A stretch of 64,000 bases of DNA from Cyclina sinensis (taxonomy: Eukaryota; Mollusca; Bivalvia; Venerida; Veneridae). Made by a program: the position numbers and the translations under genes. The notes under the pieces were generated by a model. The model made no database searches and was not told the DNA's origin. It saw only the letters and a list, made by a program, of their open reading frames with translations. This document shows, one piece after another, positions 12,984 to 23,960 of this stretch (the stretch's first letter is position 1; the number at the start of each line of letters is the position of its first letter). The stretch spans positions 30,947,712 to 31,011,711 of the forward strand of contig JAAONU010000004.1 of the NCBI GenBank assembly GCA_012932295.1, in the 5' to 3' direction.

Positions 12984-13854
12984 CAGGATGTGACAGTTGG
13001 ACAGTCTACCGTGGTCACAGGAGAGTTAACCCAGGGTATGGAAGTTGGACAGTCAACCTAAGGCACGGGAAGATCTACTCAGGGTATGGAAGTTGGACAG
13101 TCTACCATAGTCACAGGAGAGTCTGCCCCAGTTATGGCAGTTGGACAGTCTACTGTAGGCATAGGAGAGTCTACCCAGGGTATGGAAGTTGGACAGTATA
13201 CCGTAGTCATAGGAGAGTCTGCCTCAGTAATGGCAGTTGGACAGTGTACCGTAGGTACAGGAGAGTTAACCCAGGGTATGGAAGTTGGACAGTCAACCGA
13301 AGGCACGGGAAGATCTACTCAGGGTATGGAAGTTGGACAGTCTACCATAGTCACAGGAGAGTCTGCCCCAGTTATGGCAGTTGGACAGTCTACTGTAGGC
13401 ATAGGAGAGTCTACCCAGGGTATGGAAGTTGGACAGTATACCGTAGTCATAGGAGAGTCTGCCTCAGTAATGGCAGTTGGACAGTGTACCATAGGTACAG
13501 GAGAGTTAACCCAGGGTATGGAAGTTGGACAGTCAACCGAAGGCACGGGAAGATCTACTCAGGGTATGAAAGTTGGACAGTCTACCATAGTCACAGGAGA
13601 GTCTGCCCCAGTTATGGCAGTTGGACAGTCTACTGTAGGCATAGGAGAGTCTACCCAGGGTATGGAAGTTGAACAGTCTACCATAGTCATAGGAGAGTCT
13701 GCCCCAGTAATGGCAGTTGGACAGTCTACCGTAGGTACAGGAGAGTTAACCCAGGGTATGGAAGTTGGACAGTCTACCGAAGGCACAGGAGAGTCCGCCC
13801 CAGTTATGGCAGTTGGACAGTCTACCGTAGGCACAGGAAAGTCTACCCAGGGTA
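12984..13854 (+). repeat. Coding minisatellite: 48-bp unit in a 240-bp higher-order repeat
   Basis: 18 units of 16 codons of the form M-E/A-V-G-Q-S-T-x3-G-E-S-x3. Units are ordered in blocks of five (240 bp): 13081-13320, 13321-13560 and 13561-13800 are near-identical in sequence. The frame is kept throughout except for one G-to-T change (GAA to TAA) at 13059. The 48-bp period makes several other frames look open, which explains the shadow frames here. Confidence 0.93.
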
Positions 13855-14825
13855 TAAGAGATGAACAACCTTCCTTACTATTAGAAAAATCTGACCCACT
13901 CATTAAAGGTGAATCATCTGGATCAATCTCAGTAAAGTCTGCCCCGGACAAATTAGACATAGTTGTTGAAGGAGTTGTTGAAATAAGGCCGTCTCAATTG
14001 AAGTATACAGAAAAGATTAACAACGGTGCATTTGGAATTGTATATAAAGCAGTTTGGAATGAAACAACAGTAGCAGTAAAGAAGATACCAGTGAAAAGAA
14101 TGAAGAAATCGAAGCATTTACTTGAAAGGGAACTGAAGGTGAATGGCAGTATTAGGCACCCTAGTATTGTTTTGTTTTTGGGATATTATGTAGCAAATAA
14201 CGAAGTTCAGTTGGTAACAGAATATATGAATGGACCAAACCTTGAACAAGTTCTCTTTGAGGAAAGTGAACTTGATTTCCCTTTGAATAAAAGGATATCC
14301 ACAGGATATCAGATATGTTCAGCTGTGTCCTACCTGCATTCGAGAATCCCCGTGATCTTGCATCGGGACATTAAACCTGAAAATGTTGTCTTGTCGAAAT
14401 GTCTGTCTGTTGCCAAGCTTTGTGATATGGGACTGTCGAAGTTCAAGTCTTTTACAACTGTCATCACTACCATGGCAGGTGGGACACAGCCAGGTACGGC
14501 AGCATACAAAGCCCCGGAAGTTTTTCTGTACAACTCGTCGGCTTCCTTAGCTTCAGATGTGTGGAGCTTATCAGCCACATTAGTGGAACTGCTTACGGAT
14601 GAGGTTATCTGGGAAAATTCCAACGACACAGACAGTTCTTTGGAGGAGTATATATTTACATCGATGAAACATGAGGAACGACCTGATGGCCTCAAATGTC
14701 TTGAAAGAAAAGATATACCCATACAAATTAAGGAAGTTGTATCCACTGGTTTGGAGTACAGAGTATCTGCTAGACCGGCCGCAGTGAAAATCTGTCAGCA
14801 ATTTAGAGAAATGTTGCGAGATTAA

Positions 14826-15290
14826 AACATAATGTTTGCTTGTAGTGACCATGTAAGTGAATATAAAGATGATGTGTGTTTTAAAGAGGCACAATAATCC
14901 TCTACATCTGTACATGGTGTATAAAGAACACATAGTTCTTCATAGTGCTAAGTGCTTAAAGAAATATTTGAAAAAAGAAAAAATGTGTTTCTTGTGCTCT
15001 GTTAATTATATTCTGTATAACATATGTTTTCTCTAAGGTAATTTCTTTTAAAAGTTTACTTAGATCCTTTAATGCTATATAGTTTCCTTTGAGTTGATTA
15101 CTGAGTACCAAAAAATACATCGATACTTTCTCAGAACATAATTCATCATATTACTTGATATAAGACAATATGTTATGTTGTTTGTTTGTTTTGGGGTTAT
15201 TTCCTTCATATTTAACCATGCATTTATTATGACCATTTATCCATTGGTTTCCATCTGTCTGGTCATTGTAGTGTGTAAAAGTGACTCCGA
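14826..15290. other. 3' flank of the kinase gene
   Basis: Probable 3' untranslated and downstream sequence, AT-rich. I see no clear AATAAA close to the stop, and no other gene. Confidence 0.4.
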
Positions 15291-15936
15291 TTTTTAGCTC
15301 ACCTGTCACAAAGTGACAAGGTGAGCTTTTGTGATGGTATGATGTCCGTTGTCCGTCCGTCGTCAACTTTTTCTTTAAACAACATCTCCTCTGAATCCAC
15401 TGGGCCAATTCTATTAAAACTTCACACGAATGTTCCTGGCAATGTCCTCTACCAAAGTTTTTCAAAAAATTCCATTCTATGAAGAACTCTGGTTGCCATG
15501 GCAACCAAAAGGAAAAACTTTAAAAATCTTCTTCTATAGAACCATAAGGTCTAGAGCTTAGATATTTTGCATGTAGCATTGTCTAGTGGAGCTCTACCAA
15601 AGTTGTTCAAATCATGACCCCCGGGGTCAAATTGGCCCCGCCCTAGGGCTTATTAGTTTTATACAATGAAATCTTTAAAAATCTTCTTCTGCAGAACCAC
15701 AAGGCCCAGAGCTTAAATATTTGGCATGAAGCATCATCTAGTACACTTTGGCTGGCCTTTGTACCCAGGTTTAACGGTTGATCTCAACATTCAATTTTTT
15801 CACACATTGTTGGTCTCTCTTTCCACTTTAAATGTTTGAATCATCAGACAAAATGAAACTTTGATTACCTTTCTGCAATTCTTCAGGACTACTTGACAGG
15901 TGAGCGACCCAGGGTCCTCAGGACCCTCTTGTTTTT
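15291..15936 (+). repeat. AGCTCACCTG-family repeat, plus orientation
   Basis: It starts TTTTTAGCTCACCTGTCACA, immediately forms a hairpin (CACCTGTCACAAAGTGACAAGGTG), and ends GGTGAGCGACCCAGGGTCCT...CCTCTTGTTTTTC. It shares internal units with 989-2568. Confidence 0.7.
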
Positions 15937-16313
15937 CATATCTGGCATGTGGTGCACTTACTCAAGTACTCTTTGAATTACCAGAATTGAGACATATTTT
16001 ACCATATGTACTCAATTTCTTAATCATTGCTTCATGGTGCTTGTTTTGTATCTATAATTACTAGTAATAGTTCACATCATATTTGTACACATTTTGTTTT
16101 TATATGTTATCAAAAGTGCTCGAAAGTAATTGTTTGCTTTTAAACGTAATTTTGTTATTGAAACATCTTTTTCACTTTGAAAGAAAAGTAGATGCGCCAA
16201 TATGTTGTAATGGTTTAGTGGTGTTACACCTATGATCAGAAGCATTATTTTATATCGCAAAATATACAATTAGTATTTTACTTGATTTTGTTATAAAATA
16301 AAGTTAATTCCCT

Positions 16314-16532
16314 TTTTAGCTCACCTGAGCACGAAGTGTTCAATGTGAGCTTTTGTGATCACCTGTTGTCCATTGTGGATCTGTCGTCAACTTCTTTTCA
16401 TTCAAACGAATTCTTCTAAACCGCTAGGCTAAATTTAATAAAACTTGGCAGGGATGTTCCTTGATTCAAACTCTAACTTTGTTCAAATAGTTCCGGTCTG
16501 TTGCATATCTAGGTCACAGGGGCCAATAATAT
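16314..16532 (+). repeat. Fragment of an AGCTCACCTG-family repeat
   Basis: It opens TTTTTAGCTCACCTGAGCAC and lacks most of the internal units, ending where an oppositely oriented copy begins. Confidence 0.55.
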
Positions 16533-17940
16533 AAACAAGAGGGCCAAGATGACCCTGTATCGCTCACCTGAGATCAACTGGCCTGATGAAATTAATTAAA
16601 TTTCAATTCAATCCAATAAGTACTTACTGAAATATATCCATTCTAATTCAAAATAAATGGAGGTAAGTCCATATAATATCAGACCAGAGTTATCAATCCT
16701 GATTGTATGAGTGAACCTGAAGACATTCATGAAATTTCAACCCGGTCAAATTAGTAGTTGCTGACATATATTCATTTGATGTAAACATAAAGGGGGGTAA
16801 CTTGTAACAATTAAACTAGGTAGAAGTCAAATAGACAATACTTCAAACTAAATAAATAACTAAGTTCTACATCTTATGGCATCAGAGAAGAATATCTTAG
16901 GAAGTTTTTTCTCATAAGAGCTTATGTAAGATCAAGTGACCTCTGGGGCAGGGTCAATTTGGGCTTGAGGTAAGGATTTTACAAAATCTGGTAGATGATG
17001 CTTCATACCCAATACCTGCGCCATATGCATTGTGGTTTATTTTAAAAAAAAAACTGAAGATATTTTACAATGTGCAAACGTGACCCATGGGACGGGGTCA
17101 ATATTGACCCAGGGGTCATGGTATAAACAAATATGGTAGAGGTTTGCCAGATAATAGCTCTTGCCAAGTATCTAAGCTCTAGGCTCTCTGGTTCATTTTT
17201 AGGAAAATTTTGAAGATTTTCCAAATTAACAACAAAGTGAACCCCGGGGTGGGTCAGTTTCGACCCAGGGGATATGATTTGAACAAACTTCGTAGAGGTC
17301 CACTAGACAATGCTACACACCAAATATCTAAGCTCTAGGTCTTGTGGTTTCTGACAAGAAGATTTTTAAAAATTTTCTTATATAAGTCTATATGAAATCA
17401 AGTGACCCCTGGGGCGGAGCCAATATTAGCCCCAGGGTCATCATTTGAACACACTTGGTAGAAGTCCGCTAGACAATGCTACACACCAAATATCTAAGCT
17501 CAAGGTCTTGTGGTTTCTGACAAGAAGATTTTTAAAAAATTTTCTTATACAAGTCTATATGAAATCAAGTGACCCCTAGGGCGGAGCGATATTAACCCCA
17601 GGGTCATCATTTGAACAAACTTGGTAGAGGTCCACTAGACAATGCTACACACCAAATATCTAAGCTCTAGGTCTTGTGATTTCTGACAAGAAGATTTTTA
17701 AAGTTTTTCCTTTTGGTTGCCATGGCAACCAGAGTTCTGCATGGAATGGAAGTCTTTGAATAAATTTTGTAGAACTTCAAGCAAGGAACATTTCTGCGAA
17801 GTTTTGTTGAAATTGGCCTGGTTGTTTAGGAGAATATGTTCTTTAAACAAAAGTTTAAGCACGCACGCCTGGATGCACGCAACGACGACAGACGACGGAC
17901 ATAGCTCACCTTGTCACTATGTGACAGGTGAGCTAAAAAC
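16533..17940 (-). repeat. AGCTCACCTG-family repeat, reverse orientation
   Basis: It starts ACAAGAGGGCCAAGATGACC and CGCTCACCTGAG, and ends CACCTTGTCACTATGTGACA followed by GGTGAGCTAAAAAC, so it is the reverse complement of the 15291 type. Three tandem units of about 180 bp carry AATGCTACACACCAAATATC and GACAAGAAGATTTTTAAA. Confidence 0.7.
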
Positions 17941-18077
17941 ATAAAAATTTTCTTATCAGAAACCGTAATGCCAAGAGCTTAGATATTTGGTATGTAGAAT
18001 CGCGTAGTGGACCTCTACCTGTTTGTTCAGGTGGTGCCCCTGGGTCAAAATGGGCCGCGCCGTGGGAGTATAATATA

Positions 18078-19607
18078 CTGAACCAAAAAAGAAACTTTCG
18101 CCAAGTTTGAATGTAGATATGTTGGTACAGTTTCAATCCTTTTGGCTGAAAGCTTACATTTTTGTAAAATAATGTATTGTGGTTCTTTTAAAATCGTCAT
18201 TTTGGAGGAAAGGATCAGATTGATTGTTGGATTTTAAATTAAAATAAGGTAGGGGTCGTTTCTAAAGTTAACAATCAGTAGCGTGTGTGACCGCCGTGTG
18301 CGATGCTGACTGCCTGACAGCGACGTCGCATTGAGAGCAAAAGTTTGTTAATTTCAGCCTGTGGAATATTATTCCATTCTTCAATCAATGCTGCTCGAAG
18401 GTCGTTGACGTTGTTTGGAGGGTTCGGACGTCGACGTACGCGTCTATCCAGATTATCCCAAAGATATTCAGTAGGGTTCAAATCCGGACTTTTTGAGGGC
18501 CAGTCGTCGATGAAATCAACGTTATGATTTTGTAAATACTGTATATTGACACGAGCAACATGGGATGTGGCATTATCCTGTTGTAACGTCGTTATTACGT
18601 TATGGGTCTGAAGCAGAGGGATAACATGAGGGCTTAAAATGTCTTCCCTGTATTTTTGGGCATTTAAATTGCCATCAATAACGACGAGCGGGGTTCGATA
18701 CCCGTAGGCAATACCGCCCCACACAATAACTGAGCCCCCACCTCCAAAACGATCCCGTTGCAGTACGCAGCAGTCGGCATAACGTTCATTCCTGCGTCGG
18801 TATAATCGTACACGGCCATCAGCTCAAGACAATGCAAACCTTGACTCATCAGTAAAAAGAATTGTCCGCCAACGCTGTCTTGTCCAGTTTATGTGTCCAA
18901 GGGCCCATTGCTCTCTATTATTGCGATGGCGGCGCGTCAAAACCGAGCCGACGTACGGACGACGTCCGTGCAAACGGCTCTCGGCTAAACGATTCCGTAC
19001 TGTCTGGGCGGAAATACGGTTGTTGTGAGTACCGGGGGTAACAGCAGCTGTAGCTGTCGCTGTTCGAAAGCGATCGCGCAGGTGCTGGTTCAAGATATAC
19101 CGGTCTTGGGCTCGAGACGTTACGCGCGGTCTACCGCTCCGCGGCAAGTCCCTTGTACTCCCGGTCTGTGCAAATCGCCGCCGAAGGCTTCGGATTGATT
19201 GCACGGATGCACCAACACGAGCTGCAACATCCGCAGTTGTGCACCCAGCTTCAAGCATGCCCAAGGCCCTCTGACGTAAATTTTCGGGAATTCTTGGCAT
19301 TGAAATTTCAATACAAAACTTCAATTAAAAACGTTTTTCGATTTTTTTCTACAGCTTTACGACTATAGCAATATTTTGGTAAAGACAAATATGCACCACG
19401 TGGAGCGGATATGCCCATCCCTTACGCGCACGTAAAACTCGAATTTTACGTTGAAAAAACATATCGGGCTTTTATACGGGGATTAGCTGACCGATTTTGC
19501 AAACAAAACGAGTTTTACAAGCTACTACATGTATATATGTGTGTACATCTAAGTGGTACCCTTGAACAAATGGCTCATACTTTGCGAAAGTTTCTTTTTT
19601 GGTTCAG
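18078..19607 (-). mobile_element. Tc1/mariner-type transposon (1,530 bp)
   Basis: The ends CTGAACCAAAAAAGAAACTT (18078 inward) and AAGTTTCTTTTTTGGTTCAG (ending 19607) are exact inverses over about 24 bp and inexact to about 30 bp. TA flanks both ends (18076-18077 and 19608-19609), as expected for this superfamily. It encodes one transposase on the minus strand, broken by a single stop, and is nested inside another repeat inside the 16.5-kb transposon. Confidence 0.9.
18275..19300 (-). pseudogene. Tc1-type transposase, one in-frame stop
   Basis: Minus-strand frame of 342 codons from the ATG of MPRIPENLRQRALGMLEAGC to the stop at 18275. The N-terminal half has two helix-turn-helix regions (TTADVAARVGASVQSIRSLR and the SAQTVRNRLAESRL area). 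The catalytic acids are D in ILFTDESRF, D in LQQDNATSH and E in LNPTEYLWDN, the DD34E type of Tc1. One TGA (18824-18826) follows SRFALS; it sits where an arginine CGA codon would be reasonable, so a CpG-to-TpG change is likely. The frame is otherwise unbroken, so it is a recently dead copy. Confidence 0.88.
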
Positions 19608-20430
19608 TATAGATTTATTTTTCTTTGACCAAAAATAACTTTTATCTTTATTTCAGGATTGCCCGTAGTCGACCCTTATCACTTAGAGGTTAGCGGATCA
19701 AAGGTCAAGGTCACCGTGACCTTGAAGGTAAAATTGGTTATTTTCAATAACTGGAGTACCGTTTGACCTGCAGCCTTGAAACTTAAAATGATTATTGAAC
19801 CCTATTATTCCAAGGTCAAATGTCAAGGTCAACATGAATTTAACTTTAAATACAGTTTAAGTCAACAGTTTGAATACTAAGTCAACAGTTTGAATACAAA
19901 TTTTTTAAGGGGTCGTTAGGTCAAAAGTCAATGTCACCGTGACCTTGAAGGTGAAAAATGGCATTTTATCAATAACTGGAGTTTGACCAGCAGCCTTAAA
20001 ACTTCAGATAGTTGTTCACCATATTGTCAAACATTTTTTCAAGGTCAAACGTCAAGTTCACCGTGACCTTAAAAGTGAAATATGGCTTTTTCTCAATAAC
20101 AGTACTGTTTGACCTGCAGCCTTAAACCTTCACATAGTTGTTCACCATGTTGACCCCCATTTTTTTCAAGGTCACAATGTCGATGTGGATATTCCTTCAT
20201 AGTTTGCTGTGGTCTCTCATAGCTAAGATTCGTTCATGAAATACAGAAAGTTCAAATAACTACGCTAAAGTACATATAAAGCTTGGAGTGCGCGTTATTG
20301 GACTGCGTTTATAAAATCGTCAGTTCATGTGCACTCCAAATCGTAGTTTCACGGCCGTGATAATATAATGAGATATGAAATGAAAATTACAAAGGATGAT
20401 AGTTTCAGTACATGTATTTCCAATCAAGAG

Positions 20431-21699
20431 TTAAAGTGTATCTAACTCAAGTTGTACTTGTTCATATGCATGCATTAATTCTTCATACAAGTCCAAGGCA
20501 TTATGTGCATTCAAAGGCATCTGAAGACCTGGTTTGAGAATATGAGCCAACTCGGAAAAAGTATCACTGCAAATTTCCTTCGGCTGGGCGTAAAGTTCTT
20601 GGCAAATGGAAACATCTTCCATATTGACCGGAACTCCATAATTTCTGGAACCAAACAGCTCCGGGACATTGAATAATACATCTGGTTTGCCAGTACAAGC
20701 CAGTGTATTTTTCTGTTGTCTTACTTGGTGTAAATTCCAATGTATAGCAATGCGATCAAGTTCAACTTGAAGTACACCCGATACACAAAAGCGTAAGCAT
20801 TCTACATGCATTGGGTTCGAACCATCAAATCGACCCAGATCTCTCAAATCCTTCAATTTGTTTATCCACCAGCCAATGCAGTGTTGTTTCAGATATCCCC
20901 ACCATCGTTCTATTCGTTGATTTGTTGTGCTTTTACCGTACATAAAACTTTTCAAGCCTGCCATGGAATCTTGTTGGGTTTGCCTAAAGAAAGGTTGGAG
21001 AAAACTGATGTTGACATTTTCTGTACCTCTATCGGCTCGTACTATACGTGGGACAAACTTGTGAGCTGCTACTGTGTCGAGATAATACTTTGCAATTACC
21101 CTTGGATTATTGTTGGTTGACGCAACTTCTAACCACATCACTCTGCGGCTGTACCCGTCCATCGCACCGTGTATGCATAAACCGAATCGTTTCAATTTGT
21201 CATACCCGTCGATATGCCAACAGAAATTTGGACCTGGAACAAGATATTTACGTCTTTTTAGTTTATGCCCTTTCCTCAACTGCACGCCATCTAGGTCAAT
21301 CTCTCTTAACAAAAGCATCACAACATTTCTTTTAACTTTGAAGTGATAGTCATTTTGTAGACGCTTCCACATGCTTCGATACCCTAAACCTTCCGCACTA
21401 AATTTAAGTTCATTTCGTAACGTTACTTTTATGATTTCTATTGGGGTATACATGAGACCACGGCGTCGTAGGTTGTTAATGCGAAGCAATCGTTTCAATT
21501 GTCTAAGCCCAATGCGTATATTATGTCGACAAAAAAGAAGTAAAACTATTTCTGCATATTTGAAGCCGGCATAGAAGTACCCTTTAATCAGTTCTAGTCT
21601 GTTATTTTCATCCAGTAAAGGTAATGGTGATGGTACAACTGATGAGACATGACCAACTTCTGTTAGCATAAGAAAAGTTATCACCATTATTACTGCCAT
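20431..21699 (-). CDS. DDE integrase-type transposase of the 16.5-kb transposon
   Basis: Intact 422-aa minus-strand frame. Residues about 30-80 are helical and DNA-binding-like (RQLKRLLRINNLRRRG). The YRSMWKRLQNDYHFKVKRN stretch resembles the HTH_21 region that precedes the catalytic core in IS3-type enzymes. The core has WHIDGYDKL (D164), RADRGTEN (D223) and NQRIERWWGYL (E264), a D-D-40-E arrangement of the retroviral-integrase fold. The start is chosen at the ATG 9 bases inside a splice acceptor (TTTGTTTCAG, exon from 21709); the frame is open further upstream only through intron. The first 20 residues are oddly hydrophobic. It converges on the kinase gene and would be transcribed from the right terminus. 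Role: cutting and joining the element's own ends. Confidence 0.85.
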   Translation of the reverse strand: MAVIMVITFLMLTEVGHVSSVVPSPLPLLDENNRLELIKGYFYAGFKYAEIVLLLFCRHNIRIGLRQLKRLLRINNLRRRGLMYTPIEIIKVTLRNELKFSAEGLGYRSMWKRLQNDYHFKVKRNVVMLLLREIDLDGVQLRKGHKLKRRKYLVPGPNFCWHIDGYDKLKRFGLCIHGAMDGYSRRVMWLEVASTNNNPRVIAKYYLDTVAAHKFVPRIVRADRGTENVNISFLQPFFRQTQQDSMAGLKSFMYGKSTTNQRIERWWGYLKQHCIGWWINKLKDLRDLGRFDGSNPMHVECLRFCVSGVLQVELDRIAIHWNLHQVRQQKNTLACTGKPDVLFNVPELFGSRNYGVPVNMEDVSICQELYAQPKEICSDTFSELAHILKPGLQMPLNAHNALDLYEELMHAYEQVQLELDTL

Positions 21700-21825
21700 A
21701 TTCAAATCCCTGAAACAAAAAGAAATAGTACAATAGAATAAAATATTATCAGTGCGTAGTATCAGTTTTTCTTTGAAACATTTTATATATTTTATATTAT
21801 ATCGTTTTCTCCAAAATCTTAACAA

Positions 21826-22030
21826 TTAAATATGAAAAATGAAATATTAAATTTTATATTTAAAATGTTATATGCAAATTCAAAAAAACTTTGTAATTAA
21901 GAATGAAATATTATCTGTAATTTCTAAAATGTTAATAATTAAATCTTAAATATAAAATGTTAAATATAATTTCTAAAAACTTAATATTTAAAGATTAAAT
22001 CTTAAATGTAAAATATTTAAGATAACGACA
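21826..22030. repeat. AT-rich block of TTAAATCTTAAAT-type units (right)
   Basis: Repeats of AATTAAATCTTAAATATAAAA and TTTCTAAAAACTTAATATTT style, like the block at 9955-10175 and the inner TIRs. It lies in the predicted 5' intron of the transposase gene. Confidence 0.45.
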
Positions 22031-22168
22031 ATGGGTCCAGCGACTTTTACATATATTTTTCTTCAAAATGCCATATTTTATTATGAATGCAAAGTAAATA
22101 AAAGTATACATTTTCTGAAAGGGTATGAAGGGAGAAATCTATTTAACACTGTAAAGTCTTGTTTACTA

Positions 22169-22899
22169 CAGTAAAACCTGTCTGTAACAACATCGACTGG
22201 GCCCGACACCTAATGTAATAGACAGGTTGTAATACGGCGGTTATGCCAATTCTTAACTAAAATCTTTACTCTTCTGAACCTTGAATCTTATTTTGATATG
22301 TACCGGGAAGATTTTAATACTATTAAAATTGATGCCATACTGTATAATAATGATTATAAAGTGAAACCTGTCTCTAACAACACCTCTGTGTAAAAATAAC
22401 CTCTTACTAACAACATAACATTTCGGTCCCTTAGAAGAAATTGTCATCATAACTAAACCTGTGTCTTACAACACCCTGTCTTAACGGGACTGTACTGTAC
22501 GTTATTTTATTTTATCATCTATCATAAAAGCATATTTTTGTTTCATTCAACCTTAATCATACTTGTTTTCCTTTTAAAATATTTACCCTCCACAGATTAC
22601 ACTTAAAAGTATTTTTTATCTATGCTGTATTTTATTAATCGGAATATTAAAAAGTGATAAAACCAATGGATCAAATAACAAGGAATAATATTTTCTGGCA
22701 GTATGTATATGTACAAAATACTGTATTGAAATTTATTGTTGTAAATTTTATCAAATAACAAATAACAATATTTCATCATGATGTTATGTAAACCATGATT
22801 TGAGTGTACTTAAGTACTTTTCACTTGACTTGACTTTAACAACCTTAAAATGCGGTCCCAATTTACACAAATCAGTGTTGGTAGAGACAGGTTTTACTG
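22169..22899. mobile_element. MITE with CAGTAAAACCTGTC ends
   Basis: The left end CAGTAAAACCTGTC and right end GACAGGTTTTACTG are exact inverses, flanked by TA on both sides (22167-22168 and 22900-22901). The sequence inside repeats AACCTGTCT and TAACAACAC phrases. No transposase. The ends recall TA-inserting families such as Tc1/ISL2EU-type MITEs. Confidence 0.78.
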
Positions 22900-23287
22900 T
22901 ATTTTACCAAAAATATGTGAAATTATTCATGATTATTAAATCCTGAAACATGATACACATTTGATATTATTAGTTTAAAATTTGATGAAGGTTTTGAATA
23001 CCGGTATGTCCATACAAAATGTCATATGAATCATATTGCAAATTTAATTAATTTATGTCAACACTTTCATAACATTGAATAAGTAGGGAGATAATTGCAT
23101 TATAGTTAGCATTTTCCTTGAATGGATTATTATAATTGTATTATTATCCCAAACAACACTTAACAGTTGTTGTTGAATAATTGCTCAACTTAATTGTTGT
23201 TATGGACATGTTCAATTAAGTGTGAAAATCATCATTGGGACTGAAAAGTTCTAGTGAAGTTTGACACAGATTTTCTTAATAATTCTT

Positions 23288-23580
23288 CATTCAACTTAGC
23301 TCAGTAGGTAGATCATTAGGTCTTTGGATCTCGGGGTCGTGAGTTCGATCCCTGGACGAGGCACATGCATTCCCGTGAAGATTTGGTTGATGAATGATTG
23401 CGTGTTATACTATTCTTCCTTCACCGCTGTTTCAAATGATTCATGTGGAGAAGTTGGCAGTTACTTGCGGGGACGCAGGGTTACTACTGGTTGAGAATCC
23501 AGGAACACTCAGGTGATTGCCCTCCTGTAAATGACTGAAATAACGTTAAAAACGGGCGTTGAACCCGAAAACAACAGCAA
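23288..23580 (+). repeat. tRNA-derived SINE, plus strand
   Basis: CTTAGCTCAGTAGGTAGATC is a good A-box head and GTGAGTTCGATCCCTGG a good B box, as in a tRNA gene. A 200-bp body follows, ending AACGTTAAAAACGGGCGTTG and AACCCGAAAAC, an ending common to mollusc SINEs as I remember them. Not a functional tRNA gene because the 3' acceptor half is missing. Confidence 0.8.
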
Positions 23581-23874
23581 TAATTCAAAGTTTTCATTCG
23601 ATTTCGTACCCACATCCGGTATATATCCTGGTCAAGAAAAATCAATGGCTCATAAAATTAATTCAAGAGAAGATATCATAACATTGAGGAAAACTTCACT
23701 AGGATAATGAAAGGGCTTTCAAACGCCAACTTTATGCGAATTGACGAATTGTAGCATAACGGACCACTGTATACGGCCAACATTTACACAGCAGACAAAA
23801 CTTTCTAGTGTTAAATAGAAACTTCCAGAAAATGTATACTAGTACTTTTGATGAACCGCAAGACCCAATTTTAC

Positions 23875-23945
23875 CTGTAAGTTATGTTCTCTGTGATGCC
23901 AATGGTGCAACTTGTCGTGTCCTGCAGTAATGGCTCGTTGCCGCC
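23875..23945 (-). other. Putative 5' untranslated exon of the transposase gene
   Basis: On the minus strand, the block GGCGGCAACGAGCCATTAC sits just inside the right terminal repeat and is followed by a strong donor, ACAG then GTAAAA (exon end 23875). No ATG occurs between. Splicing to the acceptor at 21709 would place the transposase ATG as the first one. The start point of this exon is a guess. Confidence 0.4.
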
Positions 23946-23960
23946 GTTTAGTGTTGTTTA

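Larger units (their letters stand above)
7710..14825 (+). pseudogene. Transposon cargo gene: N-terminal domain, Ig-like region, 16-aa repeats, TKL-type kinase; one internal stop
   Basis: Three exons, all phase 0: 7710-7742 (MASGSDENEFK, donor GTAAGG), 11650-11745 (32 codons) and 11988-14825. The model has 988 codons with TAA at codon 401 (13059-13061); in sister repeat copies that codon is GAA. Residues about 55-165 form a domain starting RREYKIRIGW with FFPDG in the middle; I have seen this pattern in uncharacterised animal proteins but cannot name it. Residues about 248-351 look Ig-like (YRWERNGELY, SGKYRVTVQK). Residues 376-666 are 18 tandem 16-mers. Residues about 714-985 are a protein kinase: NGAFGIVYKA, VAVKK, HRDIKPENV, DMG in place of DFG, KAPEV and DVWS. 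The catalytic residues are present, so a working Ser/Thr-type TKL kinase would be expected if the stop is read through, polymorphic or an error. As written, the product ends before the kinase. Confidence 0.75.
17941..20210. repeat. Bivalve-type repeat split by the Tc1 insertion, with AGGTCAAGGTCACCGTGACC units
   Basis: Left part 17941-18077 and right part 19608-20210 flank the Tc1 element. The right part holds three to four units of about 140 bp with AGGTCAAGGTCACCGTGACC, GACCTGCAGCCTTGAAACTT and TAGTTGTTCACCATGTTGAC. No coding capacity. Confidence 0.5.

Noticed and set aside
12746..13960. Antisense and second-frame ORFs across the kinase repeats
   Set aside because: The 48-bp period is a multiple of three, so any frame without a stop in one unit stays open. 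They mirror the real coding repeat.
20806..21574. Plus-strand ORFs opposite the transposase
   Set aside because: Shadows of the intact minus-strand frame, which has the catalytic residues.
23288..23370. Possible tRNA gene
   Set aside because: A and B boxes are present, but the 3' acceptor half is missing and a SINE body follows.
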